Positions 56,418-64,000 of a stretch of DNA of 64,000 nucleotides are shown piece by piece. Each line of letters begins with the position of its first letter. Position 1 is the first letter of the stretch. Source of the stretch: Halodesulfovibrio aestuarii. Its GTDB lineage: Bacteria > Desulfobacterota > Desulfovibrionia > Desulfovibrionales > Desulfovibrionaceae. The notes beneath the pieces are model-generated. The model saw nothing but the letters and a program-made list of their open reading frames with translations. It had not been told where the DNA came from and ran no database searches. The position numbers and the translations under genes are program-made. The stretch lies in NCBI RefSeq assembly GCF_050571805.1, contig NZ_CP192219.1. One strand, 5' to 3'.

Positions 56418-57491
56418 TTAACGCAGTTTGAGAACGCTGAGAGCCATTACGCCAAGTAAGATCGAAATGATCCAGAAGCGGATAATGACTTTAGATTCCG
56501 GAATGCCACTTATTTCAAAGTGGTGATGGATTGGTGCCATCTTGAATATCCTTTTTTTCCGCAGCTTATAGGAACCTACCTGCAAAATTACAGACAAGGT
56601 TTCCACAACAAACAAGCCACCGACAACGATCATCATCAGTTCCTGCTTGCAGAGCACAGAAATAAATCCAAGAGTACCGCCAATAGAAAGTGAACCGACA
56701 TCACCCATAAAAACCTGTGCCGGATACGCATTGAACCACAGGAAACCAAGCCCTGCGCCCACAAGCGCTCCGCAAAAAACGGTAATTTCACCTACTCCAG
56801 GCACCCCTGCAACTTGCAGATACTGCGAGAGTGCAGCGTGACCGGCAATATATACGAAAACACCATATACAAGTGCGGTGACAACAGCAGGTACAATGGC
56901 AAGCCCATCCATACCGTCTGTAAGGTTCACACCGTTTGATGAGCCGATAATAACCAGCATGGCAAACGGGATATAAAAGAGTCCAAGATCCGGACTCACA
57001 TTTTTAAAAAGTGGAACATATAACTCTGTGGAGTATGCCGGAAGCTGCACCAGCAGGAACAAGGCAACTCCGGAAATAACTATCTGACCTAAGAACTTGG
57101 CACGGGCGGATAAGCCCTGATTTTCTTTACGGCGTAACTTTGTAAAGTCATCCATAAAACCGACAAGTCCGAACCCTGCGTATACAAGCAAGGTAAGCCA
57201 GACATACGGGTTAGTTAAATCACACCATAACAGTGTGCTGGTTATGAGTGAAAACGCGATCAATACGCCGCCCATTGTAGGCGTACCAGCTTTACTGGTG
57301 TGACAGGCCACTTCAGACTGAATGTACTGTCCGCACTTGATCTTTTTTAGCCAGTTAATGAAATACGGGCCCAAAACGATTGAAAGAATAAGGGCTGTAA
57401 GTAGCGCCCCAACAGTTCGAAACGAAATGTATTTAAATACATTCAAAAAGCTCAGATCAGAACTGAGCGGGTAAAGCAGATTATAAAGCAC
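56418..57491 (-). CDS. mraY: Phospho-N-acetylmuramoyl-pentapeptide-transferase
   Basis: Forms lipid I from UDP-MurNAc-pentapeptide and undecaprenyl phosphate. The 357-aa membrane protein has ten predicted helices and the family motifs GTPTMGGVLI, VGFMDDFTKLRRK, SNGVNLTDGMDGLA and APIHHHFE. The start is GTG at 57491, overlapping the murF 3' end by 11 nt. Confidence 0.97.
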   Translation of the reverse strand: MLYNLLYPLSSDLSFLNVFKYISFRTVGALLTALILSIVLGPYFINWLKKIKCGQYIQSEVACHTSKAGTPTMGGVLIAFSLITSTLLWCDLTNPYVWLTLLVYAGFGLVGFMDDFTKLRRKENQGLSARAKFLGQIVISGVALFLLVQLPAYSTELYVPLFKNVSPDLGLFYIPFAMLVIIGSSNGVNLTDGMDGLAIVPAVVTALVYGVFVYIAGHAALSQYLQVAGVPGVGEITVFCGALVGAGLGFLWFNAYPAQVFMGDVGSLSIGGTLGFISVLCKQELMMIVVGGLFVVETLSVILQVGSYKLRKKRIFKMAPIHHHFEISGIPESKVIIRFWIISILLGVMALSVLKLR

Positions 57492-58923
57492 CAGTTATCC
57501 CCGTTGTTCTGCCACGACAACAGTTGTCGCAGAACACAGAAACAAAACGCTCCAGCTTATTACCACGTGACCCCTTAAATAAGATGACTCCGTTGTTTAC
57601 ACTAAGCGTTCTGCAAAGATTAAGAAATTGCTGCGGTGTTTCCACGCAGTGGAATTCCCCGGTAAAGTTAGTCTCATCAAGACCTTCTTTCACCGCATTG
57701 CGGTTTTTGCCAATCCAGCACACAACGTCAGCTTTCGATTCAGTAATCTTTTCACCAAGTTTTTTGTGTGCCTCGTAAGCCTGCTCCCCCAGTTCCAGCA
57801 TTTCACCCAATACCAAAACAAGCGGCTTATCTTCTGCCAACTCTGCTGCTGTTTCCAGCGCTCGGGCACAAGAAAGCGGATTCGAATTATAACAATCGTC
57901 TATAACAAGCCAGTTTCCACGCTGGGAACAATTAAACCGTTTTTCCGGTAATGTTGCCTGCGCAAAACCCTGAATTATTTCTGTAGACTTAAGCCCGATA
58001 ATGTCTGCGGCGGCAGCAACTGCGATCACGTTCTCGGCTGCAAAAGCCCCCCTGAACGGAGCAGTCACTTCGAACTCTTTGCCACATAAATTAACACGAT
58101 ATTTTCCCTGAACTTCTGATACAGGCCCGCTGTATTCTGCGTAGTAACCACATTCAGGATCTTTAATACTAAAATACCGCATTTCATTAAATTGTCGGGC
58201 GCACGCTTCTGTCAGTTCTGGATAATCGGCAGAGACAAGCCCTACACCACCCTGCTGAACATATTTTAGAAGCTGCGATTTATAATGAGCTACACCCTTG
58301 TCACCCAGACCTTCTGTGTGACCTTCGCCCACGTTCAAAATAATGCCAAGGTCAGGTCGCAGAATAGCGCCAAGCTCGTCCATATCGTTCGGCTTGCTGA
58401 TGCCTGCTTCCATAACCCAATATTTTTCATCACCGGATGCGCCAAGCATTGATACCGGCAATCCGATCTGATTATTTAAATTAAGATGATTTCTAGCTGT
58501 GGTACCGCGGACGGAAAGAACCTCTGCAAGTAATTCCTTTACAGTTGTTTTCCCTGCAGTTCCGGTAATACCGGTGACAATAGCTTTGGTAAGCAGACGA
58601 TGATACGCTGCCAGCCTTCCGAGAGCCACCACACAATCCTGAACCATCAACAGAGGTACGCCGCCTTCACGGCATTCCATGTCCATCATTTCTTCCATGG
58701 AAAAAGGAGGACGTTCTGCAACAATAGCGCATGCGCCATGCTCAAGTGCTGCTTTCGCAAAGTTATGGCCATCAAACCGTTCGCCTGAAATACAAAAGAA
58801 CAGTTCACCGCGCTTCAGCACGCGGCTATCAGTCTGCACACCGGCAGGTACCGTACTTTCCGAGTCACCAAGGAAACCCACAGCCCCCATTGCGCTCTGA
58901 ATCTGACCGAGCGTTAACTTCAC
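57481..58923 (-). CDS. murF: UDP-MurNAc-tripeptide--D-Ala-D-Ala ligase
   Basis: Adds the D-Ala-D-Ala dipeptide to complete the precursor. The 480-aa ligase has GVQTDSRVLKRGELFFCI, P-loop GITGTAGKTTVKELLAEV, VMEAGISKPNDMDELG and VIDDCYNSNPLSCARALE. Start is GTG sharing one base with the murE stop (TAGTG), with AAGGAG about 8 nt upstream. No ddl gene is present in this cluster. Confidence 0.97.
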   Translation of the reverse strand: MKLTLGQIQSAMGAVGFLGDSESTVPAGVQTDSRVLKRGELFFCISGERFDGHNFAKAALEHGACAIVAERPPFSMEEMMDMECREGGVPLLMVQDCVVALGRLAAYHRLLTKAIVTGITGTAGKTTVKELLAEVLSVRGTTARNHLNLNNQIGLPVSMLGASGDEKYWVMEAGISKPNDMDELGAILRPDLGIILNVGEGHTEGLGDKGVAHYKSQLLKYVQQGGVGLVSADYPELTEACARQFNEMRYFSIKDPECGYYAEYSGPVSEVQGKYRVNLCGKEFEVTAPFRGAFAAENVIAVAAAADIIGLKSTEIIQGFAQATLPEKRFNCSQRGNWLVIDDCYNSNPLSCARALETAAELAEDKPLVLVLGEMLELGEQAYEAHKKLGEKITESKADVVCWIGKNRNAVKEGLDETNFTGEFHCVETPQQFLNLCRTLSVNNGVILFKGSRGNKLERFVSVFCDNCCRGRTTGITGAL

Positions 58924-60368
58924 TAGAGCAACTCCTTAAGAATTGCCTGATCGCTGAATGATACTTTTTTAGTACCGATTACCTGATAGTCTTCGTGGCC
59001 TTTACCAGCCACAAGGATACAATCACCAGGTGTCGCAATGGATACTGCAAGCTCAAGAGCTTTTTTACGATCCACTTCAACATGTACTTCTTTACAATCA
59101 GCAAGACCCGGCTTCACATCTTCAAGAATAGCGTCAGGATTTTCTGTACGCGGGTTATCAGAAGTTAACACCGCGACATCAGATCCCTTTGCCACTGCCT
59201 CACCCATTATCGGGCGTTTTGTACGGTCACGATCGCCGCCGCAGCCGAACACGGTAATTATGCGCTTAAACCCTGTCTCACGCAGAGCGGAAAGAACGTT
59301 CACCAGCGCATCAGGAGTATGTGCGTAGTCAACAAAAGCATAAATACCTTTGTCTGTCGGAATACGCTCCAGACGCCCGCAAACACCGTTGTATCCGGAA
59401 AGACACTGCATCTGATCCGGAGTAAGTCCCATACCGATACCCACAGCCATCGCTGCAAGCAGGTTGGAAGCGTTATGTGTACCTACCATCGGTGAAACAA
59501 TATTCCACTCCTTCCCTTCGAAGGACATGTGGAGATGAAGGCCATCCACGGTAGACTCAACAATGTTGCCACGTAAAATCCGGCAACCTTCAATTTCCCT
59601 ACCGGTCAAAGTAAAGCCGATACCGTTCGTGAGCTCCGGCAACAGACGCTTACCATACTCATCATCGATATTCACAACACCGAGCTTTGCAATGTCCGGA
59701 ACTGTGGTAAACAACTTTTTCTTTGCTTCATAATAGGTTTCCATATCCCCATGGTAATCCAGATGATCCTGTGTCACGTTTGTGAGCACACCACCGGCAA
59801 AACGAATACCGGAAGAACGATTCTGATCAAGAGCATGGGAGGAAACTTCCATAAAGGCATACTCAACACCGGCAGCTTCCATCCGGGAAAGGAGAGAATG
59901 CTGTTTTAAACAATCAGGTGTTGTCATGCTGGCAACGATCTCCGTACCCGGCCAGCGATACGCAACGGTGCCAATAACACCTGTTTTGCGCCCTGCCTGA
60001 GCAAAAAGATATTCCAGAATGCTGGTTACGGTTGTTTTGCCGTTTGTACCGGTAACACCCACCAGTTTCAAATTCAGGTTCGCCGTTCCAAAACGGGCAG
60101 AGGCTAACTTACCAAGAGTTTCTTTTGGATTCTCAGCCACAACAAATACCGCATCGGCAGAATCTGCTGGAATATTATCTTTGCTGCATACAATGTATGC
60201 TGCACCATTCTCAATGGCGTTTCCGATAAATTTCCCACCATCAACAGAAGCACCCGGAAGCGCGATAAACACGTCTCCCTGCTTCACTTTTCGGGAATCA
60301 ATATGCAGCGTTAGCAAGCCGGTTGCTACCTGCTGCTCCAGCTGTTCCATAGGTATTATCTGCGCCAT
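58923..60368 (-). CDS. murE: UDP-MurNAc-L-Ala-D-Glu--meso-diaminopimelate ligase
   Basis: Adds the third stem-peptide residue. The 481-aa ligase has LHIDSRKVKQGDVFIALPG, P-loop GVTGTNGKTTVTS and, near residue 395, the DNPR motif (TSDNPRTENP) that selects meso-diaminopimelate rather than lysine. ATG 60368 (GGAG 10 nt upstream) lies 1 nt after the ftsI stop; the frame is open 63 nt further without support. Confidence 0.97.
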   Translation of the reverse strand: MAQIIPMEQLEQQVATGLLTLHIDSRKVKQGDVFIALPGASVDGGKFIGNAIENGAAYIVCSKDNIPADSADAVFVVAENPKETLGKLASARFGTANLNLKLVGVTGTNGKTTVTSILEYLFAQAGRKTGVIGTVAYRWPGTEIVASMTTPDCLKQHSLLSRMEAAGVEYAFMEVSSHALDQNRSSGIRFAGGVLTNVTQDHLDYHGDMETYYEAKKKLFTTVPDIAKLGVVNIDDEYGKRLLPELTNGIGFTLTGREIEGCRILRGNIVESTVDGLHLHMSFEGKEWNIVSPMVGTHNASNLLAAMAVGIGMGLTPDQMQCLSGYNGVCGRLERIPTDKGIYAFVDYAHTPDALVNVLSALRETGFKRIITVFGCGGDRDRTKRPIMGEAVAKGSDVAVLTSDNPRTENPDAILEDVKPGLADCKEVHVEVDRKKALELAVSIATPGDCILVAGKGHEDYQVIGTKKVSFSDQAILKELL

Positions 60369-60369
60369 A

Positions 60370-62397
60370 TTACGATTGCTCCGATAGCCACAGTGTATAT
60401 TGCTGTTTACTTCCGGCAGACCACTTTGCACCTGCTGCCGGTTTTTGTTTTTTTACAAAAGCGCCACTGCCCATTACAGAAGGTATAATGCCCTGACGCG
60501 CATAAACTTCCATTGCGAAGCGTATAGACCTGCCCCGTAAGTCCGGAATTGAATTTCCGGAAACCTGCGGCTTGCCGCCTACATCAAAACGTCGCTCACC
60601 ATATTTTGGGATAAGTGTTGACGGAATTGCAGATGCAAGAAGACGGGACTTTTCAAAGTCGGGCAATGTGCCATTGAGAGCCATGTACCGCATAGCGATT
60701 TCTTTAAAAGCTGGTGCGGCAACCTTGCTCCCGTAATAGTTTTTTGCAGGTTCATCAACAACAACTAATATGATGAACTCTGGATTTAACGCCGGAATCA
60801 GCCCGACGAATGAAGAAGTATACTTACTGCCGTACCCGCCACTGCGGGCTGCTTTTTGCGCTGTGCCTGTTTTTCCACCGATAGAAACACCAGAAATGGC
60901 AGCACTTTTCCCTGTACCGGACTCAACAACATCCTGCATCATTTTTAACACAGTATGTGTTGTTTCTTCTGAGAATACCCGCTGGGAGTTTTCTTTCAGC
61001 ACCTCTTCACGTAATGGAAAATTTTTTACCAGCCGCAACGGTTTTCGTACTCCACCATTTGCAAGAACAAGGTAGGCCTCTGCCAACTGTGGCAGTGTTG
61101 AAGCAAAGCCCTGTCCAAATGCTGCGTTGGCAAGGTCAACCTGTGTCCAGTTCTTTAGTGGTCGCAGGATTCCGGAGGACTGACCAGCCAGTGGCAACGC
61201 CGCTTTTTTGCCAAAGCCCAACCGCACAAGGTAGTCACGATACTTGGTTGCACCAAGTTCAAGTCCAATTTTGGCTGTGCCGATATTGCTGGAATAACTC
61301 AGCACTTTTTTTGCAGTAAGCCACTGTAATTTTTTCGTGTCACGAATCCGGACATTGTGCAGCTTCCATTTGCCATTTTCACAAAAAAACAAGGAATCCG
61401 GTTCAATAATTTTTTCTTCCAATGCTGCCGCCATAAGAAACGGCTTAATGGTTGAACCCATTTCAAGCACGTCCTGCGCAATGTGGTCACGACGCTGACT
61501 GGAAGAATACTGTCCAAACACGTTCGGATTAAACATAGGAGCCTGAGCCCATGCAAGGATATCACCGCTGGCAACATCAACAACCATGGCTCCACCCCAT
61601 TTTGCATCATACGCATTAACGGCATACTGAACGGCCTGCTCTGCAAAGAACTGAACCTCTGAATCAATGGTCAGGCTTATGTCATCACCCTGTAGCGGAG
61701 TAGTTTCTTCTGCACCTTGCAAAAAAAGCCTCCGACCAGCGGCATCACGCTGCACAACAAATTTAGAGGAGGACCCGGTGAGCGTTTTATTAAATGCATA
61801 CTCAATACCAGCAAGTCCCTTCTCGTCTACACCAACATAACCGAGCAGGTTACCGGTCAACATTTTATTCGGGTATATCCGCCCGAATTCAGTCTGAAGA
61901 TATACGCCTTTCAGTCCTTGTTTTTTAATGGCAGCAGCTGTCCTGTCGTCGATTTTTCTTTTTATCCAGACAAAATTCCGACCTTTTTTTATCTTCTTAC
62001 GAATAAATTTGGGATCAACCTTCAGAATATTGGCAAGACGAACTGAGACGGTATACGGGCTTTCCACTTCATAGGGACGCACAAAGACAGATTTAATGGC
62101 AAGAGTTGATGCCAGTACCCTGTTATCCCTATCAAGAATTTTGCCTCGCCGCCCTGTTACCAGTTCCGATGTAAGATGCTGGCGAAGTGCCCTGCCGCTC
62201 AAATTTTGCGTATCCACAACCTGCAAACTATAGGCTCGCCCCCATAAAGAGCACCACACTACCGCCATAAGTGCTGCAACGCACAAAAACCGCACGCGGC
62301 TCCAGTCCCGCTTTTGTGAAGCGGAAGCCCGGTTTGCCGAGGCGGTTCTTTTTGATCGGGAAAGTGATTTGGTTCGCGTTGCCCTGGCCACGGTCAC
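60370..62397 (-). CDS. ftsI: Septal transpeptidase FtsI (PBP3) with PASTA domain
   Basis: Division-specific penicillin-binding protein that cross-links septal peptidoglycan. About 675 aa: a basic Ser/Arg/Thr-rich cytoplasmic head, a transmembrane helix (about 36-56), the PBP dimerisation domain (GRRGKILDRDNRVLAST), and the transpeptidase domain with STIK (315-318), SSN (369-371) and KTG (509-511). A single PASTA-like domain closes it (about 610-675, IPDLRGRSIRFAMEVYARQG). The start is GTG 62397 (AAGGA 8 nt upstream) or GTG 62391 (GGAG 5 nt upstream); the gene begins just after the ftsL stop. Confidence 0.96.
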   Translation of the reverse strand: MTVARATRTKSLSRSKRTASANRASASQKRDWSRVRFLCVAALMAVVWCSLWGRAYSLQVVDTQNLSGRALRQHLTSELVTGRRGKILDRDNRVLASTLAIKSVFVRPYEVESPYTVSVRLANILKVDPKFIRKKIKKGRNFVWIKRKIDDRTAAAIKKQGLKGVYLQTEFGRIYPNKMLTGNLLGYVGVDEKGLAGIEYAFNKTLTGSSSKFVVQRDAAGRRLFLQGAEETTPLQGDDISLTIDSEVQFFAEQAVQYAVNAYDAKWGGAMVVDVASGDILAWAQAPMFNPNVFGQYSSSQRRDHIAQDVLEMGSTIKPFLMAAALEEKIIEPDSLFFCENGKWKLHNVRIRDTKKLQWLTAKKVLSYSSNIGTAKIGLELGATKYRDYLVRLGFGKKAALPLAGQSSGILRPLKNWTQVDLANAAFGQGFASTLPQLAEAYLVLANGGVRKPLRLVKNFPLREEVLKENSQRVFSEETTHTVLKMMQDVVESGTGKSAAISGVSIGGKTGTAQKAARSGGYGSKYTSSFVGLIPALNPEFIILVVVDEPAKNYYGSKVAAPAFKEIAMRYMALNGTLPDFEKSRLLASAIPSTLIPKYGERRFDVGGKPQVSGNSIPDLRGRSIRFAMEVYARQGIIPSVMGSGAFVKKQKPAAGAKWSAGSKQQYTLWLSEQS

Positions 62398-62401
62398 TCC
62401 G

Positions 62402-62695
62402 TCATTCCTTAATAGGTTTGTTACCCAGTTGCCGTATCTGCCCGACCTGAGCGGCCTGCATACCAAGTCGGGCGGCTTCTTTCTTCAACCTGTACGGAGA
62501 CAACAAGTTGTCCCGTTCTAACTGAAGTCTGGCTGTATGGGCTTTCTTTTTATTGACACTGACCTGAAGCTCTTTCAGGGCATAGCCCATGTTCACCTGC
62601 TCAATATTCAACCACACAGTGGTAAGACACAGAGCCAAAGTGACTACTCCGGAAAGGACCAATGCAAGAATCCATACATCAAACTTTTTGGCCAT
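62402..62695 (-). CDS. ftsL: Cell division protein FtsL
   Basis: A 97-aa bitopic protein: short cytoplasmic end, one transmembrane helix (about 5-27, VWILALVLSGVVTLALCLTT), then a periplasmic coiled coil (VSVNKKKAHTARLQLERDNL). Sequence conservation in FtsL is low, but size, topology and position between rsmH and ftsI identify it. The ATG at 62695 is 10 nt after the rsmH stop; an in-frame ATG at 62719 lies within rsmH. Confidence 0.9.
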   Translation of the reverse strand: MAKKFDVWILALVLSGVVTLALCLTTVWLNIEQVNMGYALKELQVSVNKKKAHTARLQLERDNLLSPYRLKKEAARLGMQAAQVGQIRQLGNKPIKE

Positions 62696-62705
62696 TAGCT
62701 TCTCG

Positions 62706-63683
62706 CTACAGTTTTTCAACCACGCGCAATTTTGCGCTGGAAGAACGGGAGTTGATCTTACGTTCTTCTTCGGTTGCAGTAACCGGCTTTTTGGTTAGCA
62801 ACTTAACATTCGGGGTATGGTTGCAAATACAAACAGGAATCTGTTTCGGACAAATACATCCGGTTGATTCTTCCTTGAACATGCGTTTGACCATACGGTC
62901 TTCCAAAGAATGGAAGGTAATTACCGCAAGTCGCCCACCCGGGCGAAGATGATCCAAAATGCGTTTCAAAAATGCTTCAAGCTCTTCTAATTCGCTGTTA
63001 ACGACCATACGCAACGCCTGAAAAGTTCGTGTTGCAGGATGGTTTCTAGATTTAGCGCGCCACTTGGCCGGATACGCTTTTTCTACAATTGAAGCCAACT
63101 GTGTGGTGGTTTCAATCGGAGCAATCGAACGTGCTTCTAGAATTGCTTTTGCAATGCGTCCACACATCGGATCCTCACCATATCGGCCAATAATAAATTT
63201 TAACTTTTCGTATGAAGCCTTATTTACAATGGAGCTTGCTGGCGGCATGCCTCCGGCAGGGTCCATACGCATATCAAGCGGTCCTTCTATTTTAAAACTG
63301 AACCCACGCTCCGGTTGGTCAATCTGCATAGAAGAAACACCAATATCGATAAGTGCCCCGTCAAGTTCATCCCACCCAGCATCACGCAGCACCATTTCAA
63401 ATTCGCTGAACTTGGCATGGGCGGTTACAACATAATCTCTAAACGGCTCAAGACGCTTGCGGGCGCGTTCAAGAGTTTCAAGATCTCTATCAATACCGAG
63501 CAGATGCGCTTTACCTTCTGCTTTTTTCAACAAAGCTTCGCTATGCCCCGCGAGACCAAGGGTACCATCCAAATAGTATCCCCCCGGTTTCGGGTCGAGA
63601 TAGTCGATCACTTCGTTCAGCAACACCGAGACATGATCGCCCCATTCTTGCTGGTTTTGTGCGCTATCCTGTTCGGAACTCAT
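62706..63683 (-). CDS. rsmH: 16S rRNA m4C1402 methyltransferase RsmH
   Basis: Methylates N4 of C1402 in 16S rRNA with S-adenosylmethionine. The 325-aa protein (formerly MraW) has HVSVLLNEVIDYL, the SAM motif YLDGTLGLAGHSEALL, IDIGVSSMQIDQPERGFSF, and LRPGGRLAVITFHSLEDR. AAGGTG precedes the ATG by 7 nt, and the gene lies 17 bp after mraZ. Confidence 0.97.
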   Translation of the reverse strand: MSSEQDSAQNQQEWGDHVSVLLNEVIDYLDPKPGGYYLDGTLGLAGHSEALLKKAEGKAHLLGIDRDLETLERARKRLEPFRDYVVTAHAKFSEFEMVLRDAGWDELDGALIDIGVSSMQIDQPERGFSFKIEGPLDMRMDPAGGMPPASSIVNKASYEKLKFIIGRYGEDPMCGRIAKAILEARSIAPIETTTQLASIVEKAYPAKWRAKSRNHPATRTFQALRMVVNSELEELEAFLKRILDHLRPGGRLAVITFHSLEDRMVKRMFKEESTGCICPKQIPVCICNHTPNVKLLTKKPVTATEEERKINSRSSSAKLRVVEKL

Positions 63684-63700
63684 TACTAATCACCTTATTC

Positions 63701-64000
63701 CTAAATCGGGAAATCAATCCCACTTTCTGTTAATTCGTCGGCCACATCATCAAAGTTGAGTGTCATCAGATCTTCAAACCGAGTTTTATCCCAAATCTCG
63801 AACTTGCTTCCCTGCCCAACAATCACTATTTCTCTTTGAAGTCCACCGTATGCCATATGGTCCGCAGGAATTCTGATGCGTCCCTGCTTATCCACAATAA
63901 TTTCTTCGGCTCCGCCAATAACGAGTCTTCGAAAATGACGCAACTTAAGAGATGGATTTTTTAATCGATGAAATTTTTGTTCGAACTCTTCCCAATCAGG
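63701..64000 (-). CDS. mraZ: Transcriptional regulator MraZ, partial (N-terminus beyond the window)
   Basis: The last 99 residues of MraZ, the AbrB-like DNA-binding regulator that heads dcw clusters. The reading frame stays open to the right edge (first residues PDWEEFEQKFHRL), so a TTG at 63943 is not the real start. The second AbrB/MraZ repeat is seen in EEIIVDKQGRIRIPADHMAYG and IVIVGQGSKFEIWDKTRFE. About 45-50 residues and the promoter with the MraZ boxes are missing. The visible part ends normally, 17 bp before rsmH. Confidence 0.93.
   Translation of the reverse strand, partial: PDWEEFEQKFHRLKNPSLKLRHFRRLVIGGAEEIIVDKQGRIRIPADHMAYGGLQREIVIVGQGSKFEIWDKTRFEDLMTLNFDDVADELTESGIDFPI

Noticed and set aside
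63701..63943. MraZ as an 80-aa complete protein starting at TTG 63943
   Set aside because: The frame stays open to the window edge and the extra residues match MraZ, so it is a normal gene cut by the window, not a truncated one.

Overview
The window reads as one continuous stretch of chromosome from a Gram-negative sulfate-reducing bacterium of the Desulfovibrionaceae. The basis is an atypical CPHC thioredoxin/thioredoxin reductase pair, an HdrD/TmcB/HmcF-like iron-sulfur protein, lipid A synthesis (LpxK), a lipoprotein transglycosylase, and a complete mra-mur-fts cluster with a meso-diaminopimelate-type MurE. The moderate AT content and the style of the proteins resemble marine Halodesulfovibrio, but that genus is an inference. 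I see no phage, insertion sequence, CRISPR array or plasmid gene; the region looks like core genome with a few unusual loci.

Layout. 43-2555 (+): homoserine dehydrogenase translationally coupled to a phosphoglycerate-mutase-like protein that is probably the homoserine kinase. 2535-9505 (-): a response-regulator/histidine-kinase hybrid, then an operon read from right to left of a YkgJ-type cysteine-cluster protein, aroK, a universal stress protein, aroC and recD2. 9703-16463 (+): mltA with its own terminator, then a run of small leader ORF, NhaC-type antiporter, sulfatase-fold hydrolase, Crp/Fnr regulator, thioredoxin, thioredoxin reductase and a 90-aa protein. 16876-22600 (-): an rRNA operon in the order 16S, tRNA-Ile, tRNA-Ala, 23S, 5S, 5S, with processing stems, boxA elements and candidate promoters. 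22752-27503 (+): an RdgC-like protein split over two genes, two Dpp/Opp-type permeases and recN. 27579-33295 (-): RNase R, LpxK, a BI-1 family membrane protein and an HdrD-like protein. 33700-34435 (+): greA behind two candidate promoters and an early terminator. 34555-35304 (-): a TPR protein. 35463-46602 (+): a GH57 hydrolase, pstSCA without pstB, a ComFB/PHP/TrpF-like trio, two tiny proteins with a polyferredoxin-like membrane protein, htpX, a YrbL-like kinase-fold protein and a PaaI-type thioesterase. 46835-64000 (-): the dcw cluster mraZ(partial)-rsmH-ftsL-ftsI-murE-murF-mraY-murD-ftsW-murG-murC-murB-ftsQ-ftsA-ftsZ.

How the parts fit. The dcw cluster makes the lipid-linked peptidoglycan precursor and the division machinery from tightly coupled genes. 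The first operon converts aspartate semialdehyde towards threonine; aroK and aroC act on the shikimate pathway. The antiporter-to-thioredoxin run looks like one regulated unit in which the Crp/Fnr protein is the likely local regulator.

The most interesting items are: the sulfatase-fold enzyme with Thr in place of the formylglycine Cys/Ser; a TrpF paralogue without the catalytic Cys; the split RdgC; two tandem 5S genes whose closing helices differ by compensatory changes; a promoter-terminator unit before greA reminiscent of the E. coli greA leader RNA; an FtsZ with two C-terminal-peptide-like motifs; and a coupled 27-codon ORF ahead of nhaC. All family calls are from reading sequence and recalled motifs; no database search was run.
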